Below, in pieces: positions 7,985 through 17,265 of a DNA stretch of 26,299 nucleotides; the stretch's first letter is position 1, and each line of letters opens with the position of its first letter. The notes beneath the pieces were generated by a model that ran no database searches, was not told the origin of the DNA, and was given only the letters and a program-made list of their open reading frames with translations. Position numbers and translations under genes: made by a program. The stretch covers positions 1 through 26,299 of the forward strand of contig CAMLDY010000031.1 in the NCBI GenBank assembly GCA_946478895.1, in the 5' to 3' direction. The DNA is from an uncultured Gemmatimonadota bacterium. GTDB taxonomy: Bacteria > Gemmatimonadota > Gemmatimonadetes > Gemmatimonadales > Gemmatimonadaceae.

Positions 7985-9607
7985 TCAGCCCTTCGGTCCG
8001 GCGTTCTTGATCGCGGAGTCGACGTTGGCGAAATGCTCGAAGTTGTCGCGGAACATCGCCGCCAGCTTCTTCGCCTGAGTATCGTACGCGTCGCCGTCCT
8101 TCCACGTTTGCCTCGGCTTCAGCACGGTAGACGGCACTCCATTGATCTCGAGCGGAATCTCCAGGCCGAAGATCGGATCCGTCTGGGTCTTCGCGTTGTC
8201 GAGCCTGCCAGCCAGCACTTCGTTGACGATCGTGCGGGTATGATCGAGGGCGATGCGCTTGCCGGTTCCGTAGGGACCACCGCTCCAGCCGGTGTTGATC
8301 AGCCAGACATTGGAATTGTGCTTGTGCAGAAGCTCGCCCAGCATCCGCGCGTACTTGACTGGCTGCCACACCAGGAACGCCGCGCCGAAGCAAGCGCTGA
8401 AGGTCGGCTGCGGCTCTTTCACTCCTCGCTCGGTGCCCGCGACTTTCGCGGTGTACCCGGAGAGGAAGTAGTACATCGCCTGTTCAGGGGAGAGTTTCGC
8501 AATTGGCGGCAATACACCGAACGCGTCGGCGGTAAGGAAGATGATGTTCCTCGGATGCCCGCCGCGTCCGCCTTTGACGTGGTCGCGGATGTACTCCAGC
8601 GGATACGATGCGCGGGTGTTCTCGGTGATCGATTGATCGGCGAAGCGCACCTTCTTCGTCGCCGGATCGAGCACCACGTTCTCGAGCACCGTTCCGAACA
8701 TCTGGGTTGTCCGGTAGATGTCCGGCTCACCTTCCGGCGACAGGTTGATCACCTTCGCGTAGCAGCCGCCCTCGAAATTGAAGATCCCGTTTTCCGCCCA
8801 CCCGTGTTCGTCATCTCCGATGAGCCCGCGGTTCGGCGCGGTCGACAAGGTCGTCTTGCCGGTGCCCGACAATCCGAAAAAGAGCGCGGTTTCGCCGTTC
8901 TCTCCGACGTTGGCGGAGCAGTGCATCGACAGAACATTCTGCTTCGGAAGCAGGTAGTTCATCACCGCGAACATCGATTTCTTGAGCTCGCCCGCGTAGC
9001 GGGTTCCGCCGATGAGAATGGTGCGCGCGGCGAGGTTGAGGACGATGAAAGTCGACGACTTGGTGCCGTGGCGCTTGGGGTCGGCCTTGAACTCCGGCGC
9101 GTGCAGAACCGTGAAGTTTGGCTCGAAGGTCGGGAGGTCCGTGAGCTCGGGGCGGATGAACATGTTTCGCACGAACGCCATGTGCCATGCGTTGGGCGAG
9201 ACGTAGCGGACGGACAACCGATATGATGGGTCTGCGCCACAATACAGGTCTTGCACGAACAGCTCGTCGGCGTGGTTCAGATACTCGCGCACATCGCCCA
9301 GAAGCAGGTCGTACTTCTCGGCTGTGAACGGCTGATTGACCTTCCCCCAATCGACGTCGTTGTCGATGCTGGGGTCCCTGACCACGAACTTGTCGTTCGG
9401 GGAGCGCCCGGTGTGGGGGCTCGTGACGGCGACGAAGGGGCCCATATCCGCAAATTCGCCCTCGTTTCGCCGTGCCGCCGCCTGAAATAGCTCGGGCGCA
9501 ATCAAATTCCAGTGGACCTCGCCCCGCGGCTCGAGTCCCTGTCTGCTCAAATCGGCTCTGCTTTCCCGTGCCACCGACTTCCGGCGCGGTCTGATCTCGG
9601 TTGCCAT
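7985..9607 (-). CDS. pckA: Phosphoenolpyruvate carboxykinase (ATP)
   Basis: Converts oxaloacetate and ATP to phosphoenolpyruvate, CO2 and ADP, the entry step of gluconeogenesis. At 540 aa it has the length of the ATP-dependent class. The motifs are complete: substrate arginine R68 in TGRSPNDKF, metal ligands K209 and H229 (YAGELKKSMF, LSMHCSANVG), the phosphate loop GLSGTGKTTLS with K251, the acidic pair D265-D266 in IGDDEHGW, and NTGWSGGPYGTGKRI near the C-terminus. The start ATG has a good ribosome-binding site (AGGTAGG on the minus strand), which lies across the end of maeB. The maeB stop is only 4 bp upstream. The maeB-pckA pairing places both exits from C4 acids to C3 compounds under common control. 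Confidence 0.97.
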   Translation of the reverse strand: MATEIRPRRKSVARESRADLSRQGLEPRGEVHWNLIAPELFQAAARRNEGEFADMGPFVAVTSPHTGRSPNDKFVVRDPSIDNDVDWGKVNQPFTAEKYDLLLGDVREYLNHADELFVQDLYCGADPSYRLSVRYVSPNAWHMAFVRNMFIRPELTDLPTFEPNFTVLHAPEFKADPKRHGTKSSTFIVLNLAARTILIGGTRYAGELKKSMFAVMNYLLPKQNVLSMHCSANVGENGETALFFGLSGTGKTTLSTAPNRGLIGDDEHGWAENGIFNFEGGCYAKVINLSPEGEPDIYRTTQMFGTVLENVVLDPATKKVRFADQSITENTRASYPLEYIRDHVKGGRGGHPRNIIFLTADAFGVLPPIAKLSPEQAMYYFLSGYTAKVAGTERGVKEPQPTFSACFGAAFLVWQPVKYARMLGELLHKHNSNVWLINTGWSGGPYGTGKRIALDHTRTIVNEVLAGRLDNAKTQTDPIFGLEIPLEINGVPSTVLKPRQTWKDGDAYDTQAKKLAAMFRDNFEHFANVDSAIKNAGPKG

Positions 9608-9611
9608 CGAC

Positions 9612-11870
<2,259 letters not shown>

Positions 11871-11944
11871 GGAACATGGAAAAATGCCATGCGGGTGACC
11901 TCGGTGCTACCCTTTTGGCCGACGATTAATAGGTTAAGGTCAGC
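11871..11944. promoter_or_regulatory. Divergent promoter region, maeB / metal-uptake genes
   Basis: This 74-bp gap must contain or abut the start signals of both divergent transcripts. The only AT-rich element is TTAATAGGTTAA (about 11926-11937), a dyad of two TTAA boxes just before the ribosome-binding site (AAGG, 11936-11939) of the + strand gene. Its position so near the start codon suits an operator (for example for a Fur/Zur-type repressor) as well as a -10 element. I cannot match it to a known consensus. Confidence 0.35.
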
Positions 11945-12301
11945 ATGACGCTTGTAAATCCGGTGACCAGACGACGCTTTTGGTGGCTGCGCGCAATCGC
12001 TGCCGCGCTCGCCGTCGTCGGTCAGCTGGGGTTCGCCGGCGCTGCTCTGACGCTCGCCCGAGACGAATCGAGCGCCATTTCGCACGTCGAGCAGAACGGC
12101 GTCGATCTCCATCACGGACACAACGAGGCGACTTGTGTCGCGTGCATCGCGCTTTCTGCCCACGCTACCGTCGGGGCGGGAGTGGCGCCGCTGGCCGTCG
12201 CCGCAACGCCCGCCCAGACTCCGCCCGGCTGCGTCTCGCGGTCTGCGACGGCGCCCGAGCTCCACCCCAACTCCTGCCGAGCGCCGCCCAGAGAAGGCTG
12301 A
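11945..12301 (+). CDS. Small His/Cys-containing exported or membrane protein (DUF2946-like)
   Basis: A 118-aa protein. An N-terminal Arg-rich stub (TRRRF) is followed by one hydrophobic segment (about residues 15-38), either a signal peptide or a single membrane anchor. Next comes a metal-binding-looking stretch of about residues 48-72 with HHGH, a CVAC pair and a further His. The C-terminus ends in a Pro/Arg tail (SCRAPP). This layout (hydrophobic N-terminus, His cluster, CxxC, Ala-rich segment, RAPP-type end) is that of the small DUF2946-type proteins often found beside copper or zinc genes. I infer a periplasmic metal-binding role from layout and from the adjacent porin and zinc/manganese transporter genes. 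ATG at 11945 has an AAGG ribosome-binding site. The next gene starts 41 bp downstream. Confidence 0.7.
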   Translation: MTLVNPVTRRRFWWLRAIAAALAVVGQLGFAGAALTLARDESSAISHVEQNGVDLHHGHNEATCVACIALSAHATVGAGVAPLAVAATPAQTPPGCVSRSATAPELHPNSCRAPPREG

Positions 12302-12342
12302 ACTTCCCGTTCAGTCGTTATTAACAATTCTCCGGGACGCCA

Positions 12343-13692
12343 ATGCACTTCGGACGCACACAATTCAGAGCGTGGCTGATTTGCGCGCTCAGTATCGCAG
12401 GACCTGCATCCACACTCGCGCAGGTACCGGCAGCAAAATCAAAACAGGATTCGATCGCCCGCTCGGACAGCATTGCCCGAGCCGACTCGATTGCGCTGGT
12501 GAAACAGCTCGAGAAGGAGCTCGGCCAGCAGAGCGCTGACACCGCCACCGCGGCAGCTGCGCAACCGCCGCGGACCAGCGGTGGCTACATGAACATCGGA
12601 TTCGTGGCGTTGACCGATGGGGGCTGGTCGACCGCCCACGACATCGGGAAAATCGAGCGCGGCGATCACGACCCCAAGGTGAACGGTTTCACAATTCCAA
12701 ACGCGGAGATGTCGCTCGACGGCAACGTCGATCCCTACTTCAAGGGCTACAGCAACATCGTACTCAAGATCGACTCCGCCGGAGAAAGTGGAATCGAGCT
12801 CGAGGAAGCATACGGCCTTACTACATCGTTGCCGTGGAATCTTCAGCTCAAGTTCGGGCAGTTCTTCGCCGAGTTTGGCAGGCAGAACAACCAGCACCCT
12901 CACGCCTGGTCATTCGTCGACGCTCCGCTGGTACTCACCAGAATGTTCGGACCCGACGGTTTGCGGAGTCAGGGGCTGAGGCTGTCGTGGCTGCTGCCGA
13001 CGCCCTTTTATACCGAGGCGCTCGTCGCGGTGATGAATGCGACCGGCGAGACCACGTGGAGCTTTCGCTCGCCGGAGTCCACGGACATCCACGGCGGTGT
13101 GGTCGACGAGCGGCCGGTAGGCAACGGATTCGCGGACCTCTTGATCGTGCCGCGCGTCAATACTTCGTTCGATCTGACGGAGACACAGACTGTCGTACTC
13201 GGCGTGTCAGGCGCGTTCGGTCCGAATAATTCCGGCCCGTCGGCGAAGACCCAGGTTTACGGCGTCGATGCTTACTGGAAGTGGAAGCCGGCGGCGGCCC
13301 AGGCCGGGTTCCCGTTTCTGTCACTGCAGACCGAAGCGATGTACAGGAATTACGACGCTGCGCGACGCATCTCAGCGAGCGATCCGCTGATGTCCTTGCC
13401 GAGCGAAGTGCTGAAGGATCGCGGCGCGTACGCGCAGGTGTTGTGGGGTATCAAGCCGCGTATCGTCGCCGGGCTCCGCGGTGAATTCGAGCATGGCGAC
13501 CCCGGCGCCTTTGCGACGGATTTGCGCGGCGATCAAACGCGCTGGTCGCCGAACCTGACCTGGTACCCCACCGAGTTTTCCAGGGTCGCTGTTCAGTACA
13601 ACTATGACGATCGCAAGGCGATCGGCACCGATCACTCGCTGTGGTTCCAGCTCCAGTTCCTGATCGGCGCCCACGCCGCACACAAGTTCTAA
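12343..13692 (+). CDS. Porin-like outer-membrane beta-barrel protein
   Basis: A 449-aa protein with a signal peptide (about 1-26, core LICALSIAGPASTLAQ). A short repeated segment follows (DSIARSDSIARADSIAL, about 36-52, continuing as a charged helix). From about residue 75 the rest consists of alternating beta-strand sequence ending in an aromatic/hydrophobic strand, SLWFQLQFLIGAHAAHKF, as expected for an outer-membrane barrel. There is no N-terminal plug domain or TonB box, so it is a porin-type barrel and not a TonB-dependent receptor. Many His and Asp/Glu residues occur in loops (RQNNQHPHAW, ERGDHDPK). It lies directly upstream of the metal-binding protein gene (13 bp gap), which suggests passage of the same metal across the outer membrane. 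Specificity is inferred from context only. Confidence 0.8.
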   Translation: MHFGRTQFRAWLICALSIAGPASTLAQVPAAKSKQDSIARSDSIARADSIALVKQLEKELGQQSADTATAAAAQPPRTSGGYMNIGFVALTDGGWSTAHDIGKIERGDHDPKVNGFTIPNAEMSLDGNVDPYFKGYSNIVLKIDSAGESGIELEEAYGLTTSLPWNLQLKFGQFFAEFGRQNNQHPHAWSFVDAPLVLTRMFGPDGLRSQGLRLSWLLPTPFYTEALVAVMNATGETTWSFRSPESTDIHGGVVDERPVGNGFADLLIVPRVNTSFDLTETQTVVLGVSGAFGPNNSGPSAKTQVYGVDAYWKWKPAAAQAGFPFLSLQTEAMYRNYDAARRISASDPLMSLPSEVLKDRGAYAQVLWGIKPRIVAGLRGEFEHGDPGAFATDLRGDQTRWSPNLTWYPTEFSRVAVQYNYDDRKAIGTDHSLWFQLQFLIGAHAAHKF

Positions 13693-13705
13693 TCCATCAA
13701 CCCAC

Positions 13706-14632
13706 ATGAAAATGAAAATGATCAATAAAATGGCTGCACTCAGCCTCGGCGCGATTGCCTTCATCGGTGCTCGGGCCACCGCTCAACTGCGAGTCGTCGC
13801 GACCACACCGGATCTCGCCGCGGTCGCGAGGGAGATTGGCGGCGACAAGGTCAACGTTGTCGCATTGGCCAAACCGACCGAGGACCCGCACTTTGTCGAC
13901 GCCAAGCCAAGCTTCATAGTGACGCTCAACCGGGCGGATGCTTTGATCGACGGGGGCGCCGAGCTCGAGCTGGGGTGGCTTCCGCCGCTGCTGGAAAATT
14001 CGCGCAACTCGAAGATCGCAGCCGGTGCGCCCGGCCGTATCGTGGCGTCCGAGGGGATCAGGCTTCTCGAGATACCCGTCAGCTTCGATCGATCCAAGGG
14101 TGACATTCATTCGCTGGGGAATCCGCACTACATGATCGATCCACTGGCGGTGAAAACAGTCGCGCGCAACATCGCCGCGCACCTCGCCGCGCTGGATCCG
14201 AAAAATGCCGCGGTCTACAACGCGAATCTTGCCCGGTTCAATTCCGGGCTCGATGCGAAGCTCGCCGAGTGGCAGAAGGAGCTTGCCCCATATCGCGGCG
14301 CGAAGATCGTCACCTACCACCGTGACTTCATCTACTTCGGCCAGCGGTTCGGATTGACGATTGTCGACGAGCTGGAGCCGAAGCCGGGAATCGCGCCTTC
14401 ACCGGCGCATCTCGCCCAGGTAATCGGCGAGATGAAACGCGACAACGCAAAGGTGATTCTGGTGCAGCCATTCCAGAATCGAAAGACGGCCGAGACCGTG
14501 GCACGACAGACTGGAGCAACCGTCGTGGACGCGCCTCAACAACCCGGCGCCGCAAGGAACACCGATAGCTACTTCGCCAACATGGACAACCTCGTGCATG
14601 CAGTCGCCGCCGCACTCGGAGGCGCGAAATGA
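13706..14632 (+). CDS. Zinc/manganese-type ABC transporter substrate-binding protein
   Basis: A periplasmic metal-binding protein of the ZnuA/TroA (cluster A-I) family, 308 aa including a signal peptide (about 1-27, ending ATAQ). The four metal-ligand positions of the family are readable: H62 (DPHFVDAKPSF), H141 (GNPHYMIDP), H205 (TYHRDFIYFGQRFGL) and D287 (TDSYFANMDNL). The long helix that links the two lobes is around 160-190. It lacks the His-rich loop seen in many ZnuA proteins, so zinc versus manganese cannot be decided from sequence. There are three in-frame ATGs in the first nine codons; the first is annotated. Its stop overlaps the permease start by 4 bp (ATGA), so the two are translationally coupled. 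Confidence 0.93.
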   Translation: MKMKMINKMAALSLGAIAFIGARATAQLRVVATTPDLAAVAREIGGDKVNVVALAKPTEDPHFVDAKPSFIVTLNRADALIDGGAELELGWLPPLLENSRNSKIAAGAPGRIVASEGIRLLEIPVSFDRSKGDIHSLGNPHYMIDPLAVKTVARNIAAHLAALDPKNAAVYNANLARFNSGLDAKLAEWQKELAPYRGAKIVTYHRDFIYFGQRFGLTIVDELEPKPGIAPSPAHLAQVIGEMKRDNAKVILVQPFQNRKTAETVARQTGATVVDAPQQPGAARNTDSYFANMDNLVHAVAAALGGAK

Positions 14633-15462
14633 GCGGCGATTTCGGTCTCGCCTGGGAGGTCATGAAATGGCCGTTCGTAGCCTCCCTGCTTTTTCCTCCG
14701 CTGCTCGTGTATCTCGGGCTCCACGTCGTCAAGCGTGAGGTCATCTTCGTCGACCTCGCGCTGGCGCAGGTTGCGACGCTCGGCACCTGCGTGGCCCTGC
14801 TGATGGGGTATCACTTCGAGGACAGGATCACTTTCTGGATTTCGCTCGGCGTGACCTTCCTTGGCGCTGCGTTCTTCAGCTGGACCCGCAGCAGAACGAG
14901 GCAAGCGGTGCCCCAGGAGGCCATCATCGGGATCACCTTCGTCGTCGCCGCCGCAGCGGTGATTCTTCTACTCAGTCGGGTCGCCGGTGGAAAGGAGGAG
15001 CTGGAGCACCTTCTGACTGGCGACATCCTCAACGTCACGAAGGGCGATGTCGGGCAGCGAGTTATCGTGTTCGCCCTGCTCGGCGCCTTCTACGGCGGGT
15101 TTCATAAGCGCTTCGTCCTCATCTCGTCGGATCCCGAGCGCGCATTTGCCGAAGGAGTGCGCGTGCGCCTCTGGGATTTTCTGTTCTACGCCGCGTTTGC
15201 GCTGGTGGTGGTGAGTTTTGTCCGTCTTGGTGGCGTCCTCCTCACCTTCGCCTATCTGATCGTGCCGGCCGTCTGCGCCTCCATTCTCTCCGGCGATTGG
15301 AAGAACCGGCTCATCATCGGGTGGGTCATCGCGACGATCGCCAGTGTCGTCGGACTGTGGTCGTCCTACAAGATGGATTTACCCACGGGCGCGGCGATCG
15401 TCGTTGCCGCCGGGCTGGTGCTGGCAATTGTCGGAGGAATCAACGCGGCGCGTCAGCGTTGA
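14629..15462 (+). CDS. Metal ABC transporter permease (ZnuB-like)
   Basis: A 277-aa inner-membrane protein with about eight hydrophobic segments, of the ABC-3 permease family that partners cluster A-I binding proteins. Family features are the early segment FVDLALAQVATLGTCVALL, the cytoplasmic coupling region around SSDPERAFAEGVRVRLWDFLFY (about 164-186), which resembles the D-x-E-x-A-x-x-x-G loop that contacts the ATPase, and the late LLTFAYLIVPAVCASIL. It starts inside the stop codon of the binding-protein gene. The expected third component, the ATP-binding subunit, is missing: the next gene is mgtE, 126 bp away. The permease therefore needs an ATPase encoded elsewhere. Confidence 0.92.
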   Translation: MSGDFGLAWEVMKWPFVASLLFPPLLVYLGLHVVKREVIFVDLALAQVATLGTCVALLMGYHFEDRITFWISLGVTFLGAAFFSWTRSRTRQAVPQEAIIGITFVVAAAAVILLLSRVAGGKEELEHLLTGDILNVTKGDVGQRVIVFALLGAFYGGFHKRFVLISSDPERAFAEGVRVRLWDFLFYAAFALVVVSFVRLGGVLLTFAYLIVPAVCASILSGDWKNRLIIGWVIATIASVVGLWSSYKMDLPTGAAIVVAAGLVLAIVGGINAARQR

Positions 15463-15588
15463 TCGGCGCGGCGCTCATATCGGAGAGCCCCGAACAGGCT
15501 TCCTGATAGCGGCGCACGACTGAGCCGCGCTGACAAGTTCGTGGGCTGCTCGTCCTATCAGTGTTGATCGGACAAGCGACTCCCATTC
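15463..15588. other. Intergenic region before mgtE
   Basis: 126 bp without a gene. It contains a modest GC hairpin (GCGGC near 15508 pairing with GCCGC near 15523). It is too short and lacks the features to claim an M-box magnesium riboswitch. A promoter for mgtE may lie here. Confidence 0.35.
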
Positions 15589-16983
15589 ATGATTGAGATC
15601 CCAGCCCACACGGTTGCCCAACTCCTTTACCTCGTCCATACGGATCCCGAGGAGCTCCAGGAAGCGCTGGGCGAGCTGAGGCCGGCCGACATCGCCGAGG
15701 CGCTCCGCGAGCTTCCGCCCGAGGCGGCGGCGAAGGTCATGGTCTCGCTGCCCTTCGATCTCGCGGTGCAGGTCTTCGACGACCCCGAGCTGATGGGTCA
15801 TCGCTGCGCGATCATCCAGCGCATCGATCAGACGAAAGTCGGTCCGCTCATCGAGGCGATGTCGGCAGACCAGCAAGCCGACCTCTTTCGCGAGGTGCCG
15901 ATCGAAGATCGGCCGCGACTGCTTGGCACCGTCAGCGAGGCGACCCGCGCCTCACTCGAGAAACTGCTGCAGTACTCGCCGCAGACCGCCGGCGGGATCA
16001 TGACGACGGAGTATCTTAGCGTGCCGTCGGACTGGGATGTCGATCGCGCGCTGGCGCTCGTGCGCGAGGTCGGCGGCCGCAAGGAAACGGTCTATGCGAT
16101 TTACATCGTCGATCCCGAGGATCAGACGCTCGTCCACGTGGTATCGCTGCGCGAGCTGATGACCTCCGACCGTGAGGACAACGTGCTCGAGGTGGGCAAG
16201 CGCCGGCCGCCGCTCACCGTCACCGTCGATATCGACCGCGAGGAAGCAGCCCGTCTCATCTCCAAGTACAACCTGCTGGCGATCCCCGTCGTAGACGATG
16301 AGCGGCGGATGCTCGGAATTGTGACGGTCGACGACGTGATCGATGCGCTGGTCGAAGAGACCACCGAAGACGTGCAGCGATTCGGCGGTATGGAGGCCCT
16401 CGACGCGCCGTACATGGAGATCGGCTTCGCGCAGATGATCGGCAAGCGAGCCGGCTGGCTGTGCGCGTTGTTCGTGAGCGAGATGCTGACCGCGACGGCG
16501 ATGCAGCGCTTTCAGGGCGAGATCGAGCGGGCTGCAGTGCTCGCGATGTTCATTCCCCTCGTGATGAGCTCGGGCGGAAATTCCGGCTCACAGGCGACGT
16601 CGCTTGTGATTCGCGCGCTGGCCCTTCAGGAAGTGAGGCTACGCGACTGGTGGCGCATCGCAGTGCGGGAGCTACCGACCGGTCTCGTGCTCGGCGCCAT
16701 CCTTGGCGTTATCGGCTTCACGCGGATCGTCCTGTGGCAGAACCTGCACATTTTCAGCTACGGCCCGCACTTCTTCCTGCTGGCGATCGCCGTCGGCTTC
16801 TCGCTGGTGGGAATCGTTGCGTTCGGATCTCTGGCGGGCTCGATGCTGCCCTTCCTGTTGAAACGAATCGGCTTCGACCCCGCGAGCGCGTCAGCTCCTT
16901 TCGTCGCGACGCTGGTGGACGTTACGGGATTGGTCATTTACTTCTCGGTGGCCTTCGCGGTGCTTCACGGGACACTGCTCTAG
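15589..16983 (+). CDS. mgtE: Magnesium transporter MgtE
   Basis: An inner-membrane Mg2+ channel/transporter, 464 aa, normal for the family. The order is a cytoplasmic N-domain of helical repeats (about 1-130, LQEALGELRPADIAEALRELPPE), a pair of CBS domains (about 135-260, with GGIMTTEYLSVP and LAIPVVDDERRMLGIVTVDDV), a connecting helix, and five membrane helices (about 278-464). The pore signature SSGGNSGSQATSLVIRAL is at about 326-343, and the conserved pore aspartate is D444 in LVDVTGLVIYF. The cytoplasmic domains close the channel when Mg2+ is high. ATG at 15589 is chosen because the N-domain begins at once. Its link to the zinc/manganese genes upstream is positional only; a separate promoter is possible. 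Confidence 0.96.
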   Translation: MIEIPAHTVAQLLYLVHTDPEELQEALGELRPADIAEALRELPPEAAAKVMVSLPFDLAVQVFDDPELMGHRCAIIQRIDQTKVGPLIEAMSADQQADLFREVPIEDRPRLLGTVSEATRASLEKLLQYSPQTAGGIMTTEYLSVPSDWDVDRALALVREVGGRKETVYAIYIVDPEDQTLVHVVSLRELMTSDREDNVLEVGKRRPPLTVTVDIDREEAARLISKYNLLAIPVVDDERRMLGIVTVDDVIDALVEETTEDVQRFGGMEALDAPYMEIGFAQMIGKRAGWLCALFVSEMLTATAMQRFQGEIERAAVLAMFIPLVMSSGGNSGSQATSLVIRALALQEVRLRDWWRIAVRELPTGLVLGAILGVIGFTRIVLWQNLHIFSYGPHFFLLAIAVGFSLVGIVAFGSLAGSMLPFLLKRIGFDPASASAPFVATLVDVTGLVIYFSVAFAVLHGTLL

Positions 16984-17265
16984 AGGACCTGTCAATCCGC
17001 TCCGAAGGCTCGACGCGTGTAAGGGGGTCGGCGAGGTCCTTGGGATAACGCGTTTGCGGGTTGCCGGTGGTACCGTGGCCGGTTGCCGGTGAACCACGCT
17101 GCCGACGTGTCAGGTCGGCTTAGGGAAAAAGCGGTTGATTGTACCGTACGCGCGCGCCGACACGTCATCAACGCAGTTTACCGGCAACAGGCCACCGTGC
17201 TACCCGCAACCCGCAACGCGCTATCCATAGCCGCGAGTTGACCTATGGCCTGATGCTCTAGATCT
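16984..17265. other. Convergent intergenic region, mgtE / envC
   Basis: 282 bp between the stop codons of two convergent genes. No open frame with coding character is seen. The main content is the large imperfect palindrome at 17043-17226. It may serve as a bidirectional transcription end, since transcripts from both sides run into it. Confidence 0.6.
17043..17226. repeat. Large imperfect palindrome (about 72-bp arms)
   Basis: The left arm (17043-17114) and right arm (17156-17226) are reverse complements of each other with scattered mismatches and one or two single-base gaps. The outer ends match well: GGATAACGCG against GGATAGCGCG after reversal, and both arms contain GCGGGTTGC and GTTGCCGGT. 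The inner ends match as GACGTGTC (17104-17111) and GACACGTC (17159-17166). The loop is about 41 bases. Inside the left arm GGTTGCCGGTG occurs twice (17059-17069, 17081-17091). Mismatches often look like compensatory or transition changes. Candidates are a dispersed palindromic element (REP/MITE-like) or a bidirectional terminator structure. No flanking target duplication was found. Confidence 0.8.

Noticed and set aside
7959..8393. N-terminal 145-residue extension of the HD protein
   Set aside because: It lies wholly antisense-frame to pckA coding sequence on the same strand, is Arg/Gln-rich shadow sequence, and the HD family begins at the GTG at 7958.
7979..9226. Long open frame on the + strand across pckA
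   Set aside because: It has no recognisable domain and is a high-GC shadow of pckA, whose motifs are complete on the minus strand.
15463..15588. M-box magnesium riboswitch upstream of mgtE
   Set aside because: The gap is only 126 bp and shows no multi-helix arrangement or terminator consistent with an M-box; only one modest hairpin is seen.
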